A DNA stretch of 64,000 nt from Diplosphaera chodatii (GCA_032358165.1 JAALGY010000012.1:620001-684000), one strand, 5' to 3'; positions 47,334-60,700 are shown, numbered from the stretch's first letter. Translations and numbers: made by a program. The notes: a model not told the origin generated them from the letters alone.

Positions 47334-50300
47334 ATGCACTGCACTGGCCTCTGCCACCCAGATGCAGGCGTGATGCAGGGGCTACGACGGGCAGGCAGCA
47401 GCCTCACCGGCAGCAATCCTCTGGTGCAGCTGCAGCGTGCCACAGGCTCCTTTGGCCGGGGACGCAAAGGTGCATGGCTGTTGCATGAGGCCGAATGCAT
47501 GCATGTTCACGCACACCAGAGGTCTGTGACCTGCGTCATCAGATGTGAGACGCTTCACTCAGCGCTTTGAGGGAGAGCACCGGGCCCGCTGGACATCCTG
47601 CCACCTCCTGCTGGCTAGTGTAACAGCGCAGTGCCTGACGGCACTGCTGTCCACCATAGGTGTGTTCACATGCCAGGCAGCAGCGACGCACAGCAATCCC
47701 AGCCAGCGGATTGTCATCACAGGGCAGGGCATCGCATCCTGCTTCGGCAATGATGTCGACACCTTCTACGAGAAGTGCGCTGCGATGCTGGCCCCATGCA
47801 TGCAGCATCTACACACACATATCCGTGACAGGATGACTCCACACAACAAAGTATTGAACGGCTCAGGCAGCTTGCAGGCTGCTGGCGGGCACCAGCGGTG
47901 TGGGGCTGATCGATCGGTTTGACGCAACCACATTCCCCACAAAATTTGCAGCCCAGATTCGGGGTTTTGACAGCGAAGGGTGAGCGAATGCTACATACTG
48001 CCTAGTGAGCCCGTTCACACCTAATCGGAGCCAGCAATCGTGGCGCCAGCATCCTCAAGGTTGGCGTGCATCTGGCTTAGGCTCGTTGACAAGAAGAACC
48101 TACGCCGGTATGACGATTGCCTCAGCTACACATTGGTCAGCTCGAAGAAAGCACTCAAACAGGCCGGCCTCGACAAAGAGGTAAGCCCTTCAAGACGTGC
48201 ATCCTGATACATTCTACGATGGTGCCGATCACAGCGAGCTGCCTGACTGCACGTGCTTCATTGATCATTGCAGGACTCACCTGAGGCATATGAGAAGCTG
48301 GACAAGTCGCGTGTTGGTGTGCTTGTTGGCACCGGCATGGGTGGCCTGCAGGTGTCTTGTGCAGATGTGGATGGCAGCAGCGCACCAGATCAACCTGCAA
48401 CTTGTACTGCTGGATCATTGACGCCCATTCCTGAGTGCATCGTTCAACCCTCTGTTGCAATCAACAGGTCTTTCAGGATGGCGTCCAGAATCTCGTGGAG
48501 AAGGGCCACCGCAAAATCAGCCCATTCTTCATCCCCTTCGCCATCACAAACATGTAAGCAGGGCTTCCAACATGTCAAGGGTGCCGCACCCCGTGATCAC
48601 GTGTGGGCGCAAAGTAATGGTGCATGGTAGAGTTGGATGCGCAGCATCGCCACACTGTGACAGCTGTGCCGTTGGATGAATAGGGGGGGTGCGCTGGTAG
48701 GCATGGAGTATGGCTTCATGGGGCCAAACTACTCGATCTCCACCGCATGCGCGACGGCCAACTACTGTTTTGTGACGGCGGCGAACCACATCCGGCGGGG
48801 CGATGCCGATGTCATCCTCGCCGGCGGATCCGAGGCGCCCATCATCCCTGTCGGCCTCGGTGGCTTTGTGGCCTGCAGGTAGTCATTGGGCGACCCGCAA
48901 GCTTCACCTTCAGAGCACCCTGGCAGCAGAGGAAGGCAGCAGAGGAGGTTGTCTGAGCAAATGCTGCATTGGGCAATGGCGAAGTTAGAGTAGCGAGTGA
49001 ATGCACAATCTTAAATGTATGCAGAGCGCTTTCATCACGTAATGAGGAGCCTGAGCAGGCCTCACGGCCGTGGGATACTGACAGGGACGGCTTCGTCATG
49101 GGCGAGGGCGCTGGTGAGACTGTTTCGTTGGCAGTCTGTGGGTTGTGTATCATCCCATGGTCTCCGCAAGTCAGGCTGGAGGTTGCTGGATTGCTGCCCT
49201 GGTGGAGGGTTGACGAGCCGCCGTTCGGCAGTTCCTGACAACTGGCATATGCGGGGCCAACCTCGACAGCTCTTCCCGGCCTGGTGCGCAGGCGTGCTGT
49301 GCATGGAGTCGCTGGAGCATGCGCAGGCGCGGGGCGCCAACATCATCTGCGAGTACCTGGGCGGCGCAACCAACTGCGATGCCTATCACATGACGGTGGG
49401 CGCACCATGAACGGTGTAGCATGCACCATGAGAGCCATTGCGCAGGAACAGTCGTGACATCGGTTGCAATGGCAGGATGTGGAGGTGCATGGCTAGAAGC
49501 CCACAACGTGGTGAGGCGGATGGCCTGTGTGTTGCGCAGGATCCACGTGCAGATGGCTTGGGCGTGTCTGGCTGCATCGAGCTTGCGATGAAGGATGCCA
49601 AGATTGACCGGGATCAGGTGCGGCCGGGCGTCAGCCACACCTCTGGGACTGTACATTTCTAACATTTGGCTCAAAGTTGATCGCTGTGTGTACAAAAATG
49701 CTGTGTGTACTAAAAATTGTATGCTGACGCAGATCAACTACATCAATGCGCACGCGACCAGCACGCTTGTGGGTGATGTGGCAGAGGTCAAGGCTGTCAA
49801 AAAGGCAAGCTGCTGGTGATCATGTGATGTTCGTAACTTTGTCCTGCGCGGCTATGATGTCCGCCAGGGCTTCGCAGGCATTCATGTGGGATGCTACCAT
49901 GCAAGCAGCCTTCGCCCCACGGTGCAGTCATGACATTCTTGTGTATGTTTCCTGTACAGGTGTTCACGGACTGGAGCCACATCAAGATGAACGGCACCAA
50001 GTCCATGATCGGACACTGCTTAGGCGCAGCTGGCGGCCTGGAGGCCGTCGCCACCATTCAGGCCATTAAGACTGGCTGGGTGCACCCCACCATCAACCAG
50101 GTGCGGACTTCGTGATGTGCTGCCGCACCGCGCAGTTTGCAGGCCCATGTTTCTGCTGTTGTGCATGGCAGTGCCATAGCTCTGATGTACTGGAGTGCAC
50201 CATACTTGCAAGACCATGGCTGCTGCTGACTTTTGTACTGGCTGTGCGTGGTGCTACAGGGCAACCTGGTGGACGAGGTGTCTGACATCGACACGGTGCC

Positions 50301-50400
50301 CAACGAGAAGAAGCAGCACGACATCACAGCCGCCATCTCAAACTCATTTGGCTTTGGCGGGCATAACTCGAGCGTGGTGTTCGCACCCTTCAAGGAGTAG
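47334..50400 (+). CDS. KASI: 3-oxoacyl-[acyl-carrier-protein] synthase I (KAS I), chloroplastic
   Basis: KAS I elongates acyl-ACP with malonyl-ACP in plastid fatty-acid synthesis. Thirteen exons give 471 residues: 47334-47469, 47681-47774, 47878-47979, 48081-48180, 48274-48351, 48468-48553, 48684-48878, 49025-49113, 49292-49395, 49540-49617, 49733-49804, 49960-50100 and 50260-50400. Exon 1 is a transit peptide; the mature part starts near [20 protein letters not shown]. The Cys-His-His triad is intact: [26 protein letters not shown] and [34 protein letters not shown] and [19 protein letters not shown] are also family hallmarks. The ending [19 protein letters not shown] is KAS I rather than KAS II. 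A second in-frame ATG ([10 protein letters not shown]) could also be the start. Intron 11 has a GC donor. Divergent from the lipin gene. Confidence 0.95.
49805..49959 (+). other. GC-AG intron in KAS I
   Basis: The donor is AAAAAG|GCAAGC, close to the classic GC-donor consensus AG|GCAAGT, and the acceptor TGTACAG|GTGTTC. The join gives EVKAVKKVFTDWSH, collinear with plant KAS I. The next GT downstream shifts phase. Confidence 0.9.
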
Positions 50401-50754
50401 GCCCGCGCAACGGGTGCATCTGCACACGAAGGGAGGCAGGCGGCAACTGAGCACAAGTGTGGCATGATGATGTGCGATGTGCTATGAGAGTGTATGGTAT
50501 TCTGATCGAGAGTTTGTGAGCGTACACATTCGGCTTGAGTTGAGCTGATGTGCAAGCTATGCGCCAATGAAAACGGGCACTGTCGACGTTTGTGGGCTGC
50601 ACTGTGGGAGGCAAGGGTGGGCACTTGTCAACCGGATTGAACAATGCTGTCCGAAGCAGTTCAATCATATGGTAGCGCACTGAAACCCCACCGAAACCCC
50701 ATGCACTGAAACCCCATGCACAACGCATCAATGTGCTGACGGAGAGGGGTGACA
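50401..50754. other. Convergent gap KAS I / DUF1365
   Basis: Both 3' untranslated regions. It contains the GAAACCCCA repeat listed separately and nothing else recognised. Confidence 0.4.
50678..50722. repeat. Short tandem repeat of GAAACCCCATGCA type
   Basis: Three copies of C(T/C)GAAACCCCA, the last two extended to a 15-base unit with ATGCA. Located between two convergent stop codons. Confidence 0.85.
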
Positions 50755-52339
50755 TCACTGTGCATTCCAGGGAAAAGTAGAGGCAGGACGCCATGTCCAG
50801 CAGCGATTCCCCTTCACATCAGCACCCCTCAGGTCGTCGGCTAGCTTCGACTTTTGCCTTGCAGATGGCGGCCCATAGAAGGGCACTCCCTTACGCAGCA
50901 GCAACAGCGCCTGCCAGTATATCCAAACCGCAACCCGCTGCGGCTCATATCCATATCTGTAGTCGTCACACCAATCTTTCGGTCGCACAGGTCCCATACA
51001 TGCACTTCAGGCAGCCATGCACCGGACTTTTTGCTCCGGATGCTGCTAGTGACACCGGCAGCCTCACCGCCACAGGGTGGCAAACCCAGCATATTCGTTG
51101 GGCAGCATCGCCGCGTCTGATCGCACACCGGACAGCGTAGCGGTGAAGAAGTCGCCCAGCTGCGGGTGCCGTACCCGCACTGACAGGCCTAAGCGCGCGC
51201 CAGGCGCAGCAGTCTTCAGCAGCCTGAGCAGCATGACGTGGCTTCATGGCTCACACATGTACTTTTCGCAGTGGATAGCAATTTGAAATTTGGCATGAGT
51301 TTGCCGTTGCGTCAGATGCAATGCTTGCTGCGAGACAGCCACCTGCACTAACAAAGATCCACAGCAGCAGAAAGCTGCATGACACTGCAGCTCCTCACCA
51401 CTGGCCCTGCATGTCCATCAGCGGCGACACGTGCAGTGACTTTGGCACAGTGTCGCCCTCAGGGTCGAATACAAAAGTCACACGCTCGCCCCACGGCGTA
51501 TTGGTCACCTGCAGCAGGAAACAGGCTAGTTTGTGTGGTCCTGTAGTTGGCAAGCTAGCATCAGCAAACAAGTCAATGGTATCACGGCTGTGCGAGTTTG
51601 CTCAGATGCCTGCAAGGTGCTGAGGTCGCTGACCTCTGCAATGCAGGCAGAAAGCGACCCACTGCTGTCGTAGCAATAGTAGGCACTAATAGGGTTTTGC
51701 ACATAGCCCGCACTGTGTGGGTGGGTCAGCAGCTTGACTGTGCCTGCATGAGCAGTGGACTCATCAGGTGCATGGGATAACATGTCCACAGCACATGACG
51801 GCCTGATGATCACGCAGTACATGGCACAGCATGCCTTAGGCGTTACTGCTTCATACCACAACAATTTATTGCTTCCGTCCTGGACTGTGTCACACCTGCG
51901 GTGCGAGCCAATTGCCGAGCCTCTGAGGCTGTCATGTGATCTGCTGCCTGGCCGCTGAACCAGGCCGGCGCATCATCAAGGCTCACCACCGCCACTCGCA
52001 CAGGGTACCTGTTCAGGCGGGTAATAGCTCTGGGTGCAATATAACGAAGCTTACCGCTTTGCCCACCGTCTTGCAGCACGTGGCGCAGGATGCCATAATG
52101 CTGCTCCACACTCACTCAAATGCGTGGTGAGCCGGACGCGTGCGTACATGCTTCACCCTTCCCTCGTAAAAGGTGCACTGCTCTGCAATGCCGGTGTTCT
52201 GCAGCGCCTTGGCGGCACCGGCTGAGGCGCTGCATCTCAGCAGCGCATATGGCAGGTTGCACACGACTTGCAGGCTTGCGGTCACGAAAGTCCATAGCAG
52301 CGCCGCTGCTTGCCAGGCCAGCACCACGGCGCCGCTCAT
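50755..52339 (-). CDS. DUF1365-family protein
   Basis: The family occurs in bacteria (often next to cyclopropane/fatty-acid modification genes) and in plants and algae; its reaction is not established. Six exons join in phase to 302 residues: 52339-52116, 52008-51896, 51737-51634, 51508-51399, 51223-51068 and 50956-50755. An N-terminal hydrophobic stretch (AVVLAWQAAALLWTFVTASL) may be a signal anchor. Family motifs follow in order: CTFYEGRVKHVRTRPAHHAF, EYPVRVAVVSLDDAPAWF, NPISAYYCYDSSGSLSACIA, EVTNTPWGERVTFVFD, KSLHVSPLMDMQGQW, LGDFFTATLSGVRSD and the final RVAVWIYWQALLLLRKGVPF. The start is the ATG of MSGAVVLAW. A link to membrane-lipid modification is inference from bacterial relatives. 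It converges with KAS I. Confidence 0.9.
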
Positions 52340-53007
52340 GCAGCTGAGAAACACCGGAATTAGGCTTGGCTGCAGCTGCAGACGGCTGTGTCAGCGCATC
52401 TGCGTTGGAAACCTGTCTACTCTGAAGCCCGCCTGCAAAGGCATCAACCAAGCCGGCCTACAGACTGCAGTTCAAGGACCTGCAGCAAGCTGAGGCCTGG
52501 CGAACGTCGCTGGAGACCTGGAGTAAGGGGTGACAAGAGCGGACTTTTCAAGTTCCGACCAATCAGCTCCAACGCAGCACGTGCATGGTTATATCCAATT
52601 CCGCCCGCAGATCGTCTGCATCGAAGTGGCAGAGTCTGCGTGCATGTCTGACGGAACCCGAAGCATGAAACCTCCAGTGAAAACTTGAGACCCGCGTGTA
52701 CTCTTGTAACGGTGCTGCAGCGAGGGCAGAAGGCGCCGAGGGGCCGAGCCGAGGCAAACTATTTGCCACGCTGGCAATTTTAGTCACGTGCTGCATCGGA
52801 AAATTCAATGGCCATGCGTGCGCAAGCCATTTGCTCGGTTGGCAAGCGCCTTTGTCCAAGCACGCGTGTTCATTGTATGGACTAGGACGTTCCTCGGCCA
52901 ATCGCTGCCCGTGTTCATTCGCCAGGATTTACTCACCTCTAGATCACGACTTGTTCCTGTCAGATAGCGATCAGGAGGCAGGCAGCCAAACATTGCGTGC
53001 AGCCGGT
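52340..53007. other. Divergent promoter region DUF1365 / OEP24-like
   Basis: About 0.67 kb between two divergent starts. A plus-strand frame stays open from 52696 into the OEP24 exon but has no ATG, so it was not used as N-terminus. No repeats or RNA genes seen. Confidence 0.4.
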
Positions 53008-54460
53008 ATGCCGGATTTGACGTGTATCAGAACCAGTTTCAGGGGTCAGACCAGCTGCAGCACGGCTGTGCTGCAGATCAATCCTGGTGTGCAACTTGAG
53101 GTCAGCGCACAACCTGACCTGCAGCTTGTTGAAGTCGGATTGATCGGGCAGCGGTGGTCAGCACGGATCGAACACCCTTCTCAGGTGCAACGCATAGTTG
53201 GAGACGTTCATGCATGCCATGTGCTTTCACAATGATGGACTTCCAATGCGTGCCGCCTCGCTTCAGTGACATACACCCATTTTGTGCACTTCTGGGCAAC
53301 GATGCAGGATATATTGCTAAGCTGCAAACGGCAGCTGAAGAGAAGCACGCTTACGCTGGAACAGCTTGTGCCCGCCGGCAAAGCGTACCTCATCCCATGT
53401 CCAGCATTCAAGGTGTCGCCCTACGCAGTACAGTGCATCACCAACGTATGTCTGTGTGAGGTAGCTTGATGTCTGTGACATAGAAGGGTCGTCATTTGCT
53501 GTCGCGACTATACTTGAGGTGCTCGCGTGGGGCGATCGGGGCAATGTGCTTGAACGCTGACGCCAGTGCTGCAGGTGGACAGGCGCGCAGTCCTGCGGAC
53601 AGACGGTGATGGCGGCGCCGCGCTCAGCAGCCGCACGCAGGCAGAGTACAGCTGTTTGACACGCCGTAGCCTGCTCACGCAGACGCTGTACAGCGGGTGA
53701 CGAGTTCTAGCACATCTAGCACTTGACGCTTGCACTGCAATGCAATGTATCCAGCCGGCAGCGCCAAGCCCTGCTGCAGAGCGGGCGCCTGACCACCGCA
53801 CGATACTTGCAATCTCAGCACGCTGCAACACGGCGATGTCACCGTCGCATGTCGCTTGGCCGTACAGGACAGATCGGCAGCACAAGCTGAAGGCAGGGGT
53901 CAGCACAGACAGCGGGTCGCAGCTCGTGGCACGCACCAAGCTGCGGCGCGGCTGGGTGCATTCTGCAGCGGTGGCGGTGGCGCCAGCGACGGGCACACAG
54001 CTGCAGCTGAAGAGCAGGTGCTGCTGCGCGTGCACGCTGTAGTGCTGGTATATCACAGTCCCGGCTTTTCAGCACTGGCAAGATGAAGCGCAGCCTCAGC
54101 CATACCTTGATGCCAGCAGTGGTGGTGCCATCTAGCCCTGCTCCACTGCAAGGCGAAACAGCTAGCAGCAGGAGCTGTGTGAGAAATCAGCAATTCGGTG
54201 CAAAAGCATCACATATTCCACTGCATGCTGTGACACTTCTGCCCCTTATCTGCATGCAGACCTGCCTACTGAATGTGTGCAGGCCAGCAGCAGGGCAGAA
54301 GTACAGCCTCACGATGCAGCCACAGCAGCAGATGGCTGTGGGAGTGGTACAGCTGCAGCCAGAAGGCGGAAGCACCAAGCTGACGGCAACGGCTGCCTGC
54401 TCGTTATGTGACGGCGTGCCAAAGCCCAAGCTGGCGCTCGAGCTGACATGGAGCTTATGA
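53008..54460 (+). CDS. OEP24: Outer envelope pore protein 24-like (OEP24), plastid beta-barrel
   Basis: OEP24 forms a solute channel in the outer plastid envelope. Exons 53008-53184, 53308-53412, about 53755-54017 (or from 53782) and 54283-54460 give 231-240 residues (plant OEP24 about 213). The sequence is a series of alternating amphipathic strands: CIRTSFRGQTSCSTAVLQIN, VEVGLIGQRWSARIEH, TLTLEQLVPAGKAYL, PDHRTILAISARCNTAMSPS, HKLKAGVSTDSGSQLVARTK and WVHSAAVAVAPATGTQLQLK. The last, YSLTMQPQQQMAVGVVQLQP to DGVPKPKLALELTWSL, matches the conserved OEP24 ending PKL-x-x-E-x-TW. There is no transit peptide, as expected for outer-envelope proteins. Overall identity is low; the C-terminal signature and strand order carry the call. 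Confidence 0.75.
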
Positions 54461-54796
54461 GGGCTAGCTGGCGAACAGCTGTTGACGCGGAGAACTTCGT
54501 CGGATAAACTGCGTGTTTGGCGTCAGCTTGCAGACTGTTAGATTTGCTTTGGCAGCAACTGCACCCATGTCTGGACCCTTTATCAGTAGCTGGCTTACAC
54601 TTGGAATGGTCAAGCCTCGGATGTTGCTTGAGAAGCACACGTCAACCCACTGTACAGATTCGTTGAGTTTTCGAGCCCGACATGCCAACAAGCTGTCAAA
54701 TCCTTTGTTTGCATGCACTGCTTCACCTCAGCATATATAAGCTGCATGGCGACGCTTGAGCAGAGGCCTTCCTGTCATCGTGTCATCGGAGCCTCC
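54461..54796. other. Convergent gap OEP24 / XPO4
   Basis: Two 3' untranslated regions, with a TGTAA candidate for XPO4 inside. Nothing else recognised. Confidence 0.4.
54595..54599 (-). terminator. Candidate TGTAA polyadenylation signal of XPO4
   Basis: TGTAA on the minus strand about 198 bases after the XPO4 stop. Position-based inference. Confidence 0.3.
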
Positions 54797-57700
54797 CTAG
54801 TGACGGCGCATGATGGACCGCACTTCTGCCACAAACGCCCGCAGATTGGCGCGGAAGGCGCGGCGGGTTGTGCGGTCCAGGCTCTGCTGCACGCCATTGG
54901 TGGTCATGAGCCGCGTCAGCGAGGCCGTCAGCGCCGCTCTGAGCCCCGCGTCCTGCTGCTGCGCCATGAGGCCCTCGCCTGCAGCAGTGCCAAGCGCACT
55001 GGTGTGATGCACTGGTTCGTGCAGTCAATCAGAGGTTGTTCGGCAAGAGTCGCTCGACTTCGGCGCACGACGTGACAGTGGGTGCTATCCAGGAGACTGC
55101 AAAGTAGGATGCCTGCAAAGGACCATCTCCCCATGCTACAGGGCGCCCCCTGCCGCACAGAGGAAAACGGAATGCGCTGCAAATCTGCAAGAGGCAGGCC
55201 GCACCAATGGAGCGGAAGGTGTCCGGCGCCGCCAGGATGAGCGCCAGCAGGCAGTCGGCGGCGGCCTCGATGGCGTCTCGCCCCGCCGCCTCCACCAGCA
55301 GCCGCCGCAGCAGGCCCTCCAGGAAGTGTGCCAGCAGCGGCTTGGCGGCGTCGCCTGTGGACAGTTGGAGCCGCACGGTCGCGAGGGACTGCCATGCTGG
55401 TAGACTGTTGGATCCACACTGCTGCAGCCGCAGCAGCATGCCATCCGCAAACTGCAAAGCAAGTCCTACAGCGCCCTTGCGGGCGACCGCCACACCAGGT
55501 CGGCCGAAGGTGCAGGGCAGGCAGCAGGGCGCTGAATGGGGGTGTGCACGGGGCAGACCGAACCTGGTGCGCTGCGGGCTGTGAGCCCCGCGTGCCCCTC
55601 GGCACGCCTGCCCACATCCCACGCCGCCAGCGCGTACAGCCCCTCCAAGCAGTGCCCCGCAACCTCAGCGTCGGAGCTGCCCAGCCCAAAGTCCAGGCTC
55701 CGCATCAGCATGTCGAACTGCTGGCCTGTCCACCATGGGATGCAACACATATGGGTCCATGTAGCAGTACGCTTACCGCTTACCGACATGAGTGCAAGCC
55801 CCAACAGTGCCCGTAGTTGCACATGCTGGTTTGATTGTCATGCAACACATCCAACCTGCACCATCAGGATGATCGCAAAACGACAAGGTGCCTGTGACAT
55901 CGAACTGACAGCCCGGATGATGTAATCCCCACCTGGCAGCTCTGCGACGCGCGCGGGCCAGATGTCCATCATGTAGGACAGCAGCGCGAAGTAGAGGCGC
56001 GACAGCTTGGGCACCGCTAGGAGCTCGCTGCTCATCAGTGGCACCACGATGTCAAGCCCCAGAAACACCGCCTGCAGCAAAAAGGAGACAGAATATAAGG
56101 ACAGATGAGGCCTCGCTGTCTCTGATCTCTGCCTGGTTGGAGCCTGGTTGAGTGCTCCCATGTGCGTGTGATTTGCCAGCGTGATGGTAGTGGACAGCCT
56201 AAGGCAGACGGCATGCAGACGGCAAGCATACCATGAAGGCATGAAGGAGTACAAGGGAATATTTGATAGGTACCATACCTGTGCGACGTCCACCTTCGGT
56301 CCGTCGGGCGAGCTGCCGAAGTCCAGCAGGTCGCGCTGCGTCAGGTTTGTCAGCAGCCTCAGCAGCGCGCGCAGCTCGCGCCCGGCTTCCGCTGCCTCCT
56401 CCTTCCGCAGGGCACTGGACGCCTGCATGGGCCATCGCTTATTGATGGGGTTGGGGCAACAATGCTGTACCCTGCAGCCCTTGCCTGCCACACGGTGGTG
56501 AACACCTGCACATGCATGTCCATAAGGGCGCAGGTGCAGAGTACAAAGCTGCTGGCAATGTGTGAGAGACTGAGGCACTTCAGGTATGCAAATCAGCCAT
56601 GCTCATGTGGCGACCTTTCTGACTACAAATATGCAGCTGAGCCGGTGCAGCGCACCTGCAGGCCTGTAAGGCCCTTGTGAGACGCGGAGTAGTTGCGCAG
56701 CAGCGCCAGCACCCAGTCGCACAGCACCGCCGCCTGCTCTGCCTGCATACAGGGCAAGTCAGGCATGCAACGTCTTTGCAATGGTAGTCAGTCGACTGCT
56801 GGGGCAACATTGTCAGCACCAGCAGCAGCAGCAAGCCAACCTTAGGTGCCTGAAGGTGCAACGCACTACCTGACAATTGTTTTGGACAATTGTTTTGGCA
56901 TCAGAAAGCAGTCGATGTCGTCTGTGTACAATGACAGCTCACCGTCAAGTAGGACACGTGCGCCTCAACACAGTCGCTCGCCAGCTTCAGCAGAGCCAGC
57001 TGCGCCGGATGGTGTCCCGAAAAGGTGGAACCCAGCACCAGCAGCGGGCCCATCAGCTGCCGCAACACATCAAAAAGCGGTGCCTGCAATGACAGGTTTT
57101 CGTAGAGCCTTGTGTTCTGCAAACCGTGAGAGGCGCTGGAACAGATCCAGATGCATGCAAGTATCTGTATGAAAGACCTTCCAGTACAGACAAGCATGTG
57201 TTCCATCATTGACTACAAGCCAACACGTCTGCTTGGATGCTTCCCGAGCAGGGTGGTGTTGCAGATCTACCGTCACTCTGTTTATGAGGGCAGGTTCACC
57301 TGGGTAGCAGGCGTGACGCCACCTGCCGCGCCCCGCAACGCTTCCAGCAGGCACTCCAGCCGGCGCTGCGCATCCGCCTGTCCTGCCAGCTGCTTCAGGT
57401 CGGCCCGCTCTGCAGAGGTGCGCACACTGCCACCCCTTGACCTCCATGACCCCATGTATCGAAACATGATATGAGCAATGTGAAGGTGCACCATGGTTTG
57501 AAGTGCCACAGTGCAGGTGTCAGAGTGAGCCTGCTGCACCATCGTCCAGGCAGGCCCACATCCGATGACAGTGTAGAGCTCGCACCAATGCGCTTTTAGT
57601 AGACCAATCATAACCCACATGTGTGTGTATGTGTGTTGGGTGCACCTGCCAAGCCCGACAGCTCCCGTGCGATTGCCCGCAGCATGTGGCCCACGTACCG

Positions 57701-60700
57701 CTGCGCAGCCTCGGCGTCCCTTAGGCCGGCTGCCACTAAAGCGAGTGCAAGGGCCAGGCCCCGATGCAGCGGCGCAGCCAGCCCCGCCACCTCCGGCCGG
57801 TGCTCGCCAAACGCATCTGCAGCCAGGTGGCAGGGTGCCTCTGTGGTCACTCGGCAGATGTTGCACCTACGAACATGTTTGTACGGCTTCCGACACTGCC
57901 GCCAGCCACCCGCAAGCCACCCTGCATGCTGACAGTGCTCAGCGGTTCACGTGAGAACAACACGTCCTCAACTGCAAGCATGGTGGAGCCTGTTGCTGGC
58001 GGCCCTGCTGCTGTTCCTGCCATATTGAGGGCTGCAAGGCAGGAAGCATGCCCGGCAGCGCTGCGCACCGAGCAGCGCGTGCCAGGAGGGCGAGCGCAGC
58101 AGCGCGTCGGTGACCGGCGGCCCCAGCTGCGCCAGGCCCAGCAGCAGGCCGTGCACGGCGGCGCGGTGCAGCGCCACCTCCCCCGCCCAGCCGCCCAGCA
58201 GCGTCCCTGCTCGAGCAACGCACATGCAGATTGGGTGTATGGAGGAGGTGAGCCTGTGCCTCGGAGAGAATGCGCAGACTTTGCCCAGCAGGCCCAGCGT
58301 GGTAGCAGAACTCATCACAGCACCCGTGTGCGAGACGCATTGAGATCCAATTGAGATCCAAATGCCAGGCTATACGCTGTACTGTGCTCAGTCCACGGTG
58401 ATTGCATTGCTGTTCATGTTGCACAGAGTCCCTAGGAATGGCGGAGAAAGTCGAAACGTGCACCCACGAGCTTGACGAGTGTCTCTGCTGTCTCCGAGCC
58501 GCCGGCGCTGCAGCCAAAGGCATCGTGCATGGCGCGCGACACGGCCTCCCCCGGCATCAGGTATGTGCGCGCCCAGCGGGCAGCTGCCCACGCTGCCGCC
58601 TCCAGCAGCCTGCAGCATTGCACAACAAGCCAGGGTCAAGTGCTTTTCATGTCTAGTGGTGGCTCCGCAAAGTCACGTGCTGGCTGTGCACCCTACATCC
58701 CACAGCAGTTGCACCCCTCTGCAGGTGAAGTCCAAACATCAAGCTACAGGATGCCCATCAATACCACATCATATGAACTGTCTGCTGGGTTTGCTGGTAC
58801 CTCGGGCTGACTGCAGAGTGGGCTGCAGGGTCGATCGCCAGCGCCAGGACACCCAGCAGCTCGTGCGAAAGCCGGGCGACAGGGTCGACGTCTGGAGTCG
58901 TGGCAGCCGCCGCAGCTGCTGCTATCGGCACCGGCGGCAGCGGCGTCTCCCCAACCCCCGCGTCTGCAAGGAGCGCGCCCGCCATGCGAGACAGCCACCA
59001 CAGCTGCTCCAGTGCCACCGACGGGTCGCCACCTGCACACACAACGAGCTGCGTCCACCTCCTAACGCCTGGGCTCAGTGGCGCATGCTCTGGCAACGCT
59101 GACAGTCAGGGTGTTGTCACCAGCGTTTCTCTGCGCAACACCTGAGGCTGTGTGCTGCAGGAGCGCCGCACGGCGCTCGGCGATAAGGCCCGCCAGCAGC
59201 GGCAGCGAGGCGGCTGGCGCCGTGCGACCCAGCACCGCAGCCCGCTCCAGGGTGGCCTCCGCCACCGCTGCCTCAGCCTCCTCTGCGTCCTCATCGGCTG
59301 CGTCCTGCAGCGTTTGGACACACGCTCCACCACCGCACGATGACCAGCAACTGCATGATACTGATTCGCGATGTTGCCTACAAAGGCACACGGATGCTGA
59401 CGCGTGGAGTCGGTCCGGCGCTTTTACATCAACCCCGTCAAAGAATCGTGTACTGTGACGAGGAAGCGATGCAAGGCTTTGAACCTCTGTGGCGCCGGTG
59501 GCCATGTCCTGCAGGCTGCCAAACACCAGCGCATGGAAGACCTGCTCCGCTGCTGCTGCAGTGTCCTGCGGGACCGTACCCTCCTGGCTCATGCCCGCCA
59601 TCAAGTCCGCCCACGCCTGCAGGCAGTGGAAGTGTCATGGTTGCACGCCTGCCGACATGATCAGAGTGTTGACCTTGCTTTGGATGCACTGACAACCGAC
59701 TCGCCATGTCCGGTCCCATCTTCCGCGTGCCAGTACATCGTGTCGTCATCTTGGGAGGCGGAATCCGAAAACCCTTTATCCACATGTGATGGTGCACCTC
59801 GAGCAGCAGGGTGGTGATCTCATAGACCTCCTCGCGATCCTCCTGCAGGCCGCCGTCGCGGATGGCAGCACACGTGGCGCCTGCGATGGCCCCCAGCGCA
59901 CCGCCCGGCAGCCCCTCTGCCGGTGGGCAGGCCGCCTGGAAGCCCGCTGCCGTGTGGACCGGCGCCGCTGCCGCGATGGCCCTGGGACGAACGTGCGCAC
60001 AGGCTTGCAGCCGTACAGCACCCCTCAAGCTGCATGTGACCTTTTGCTGTATCAAACCTTACAGCTTGAGCTATTTCGCTGCATCCGCCTATTGCTTGCA
60101 ACGCCTGAAGTAGCCCATGCGACTCACAGGCAGGCGTCCCGCAGCTGGTCCTCTGTGTAGTCCGCGGTCGCAGTCCAGCGCAGGACGGCGCGCAGCAGCG
60201 GGCGGAGGTAGGCGGCCTTGGCGGCGCGCACCGTCGCGGAGATGCCCTCGACTGATGGCATGCCGCCACCTTGCTGCTGTCTTTGCTCTGTACGGCAATT
60301 GGCTGTCCGTTCAGAAGGACAAGGAGGTGCTGTGCCAGCTCGCAGCCTCAGGCAGGGATTCGGACCTCATGCGCCAAAGGCACGTTCATAGCGCTCTTTG
60401 GTGCCAGCCTTACTTGCAGCCTCATGGAAGTTCAGCCAGCAGCTCACCTGCTGGCGAGGGGACGAAGATGTCGCCCGAGACGCCCGCCAGCCGCACCACC
60501 AGCCGCCGGGCCGACTCGGCTGCCAGGGACTCCGCAGCCAGCAGGCGCGGCAGCGCATCCGTCAGCCAGTGTGTGGCGGCAGGGTCCAGCAGCACATCCC
60601 GCCATGACCGATGCGGCCGCACCTGCACTGACGCCAGACTCCCCATTGATCACCGTTGCTGTAAGCTAACCCAGCTTTGCATCAGCCACGTGTGCTGTCA

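Noticed and set aside
50678..50722. GAAACCCCA repeats as a telomere-like remnant
   Set aside because: The unit is not the plant/algal CCCTAAA type, there are only three copies, and they lie between two gene ends.
54928..55689. 253-codon minus frame rich in Arg/Gly/Ala
   Set aside because: Frame-shifted shadow of two XPO4 exons.
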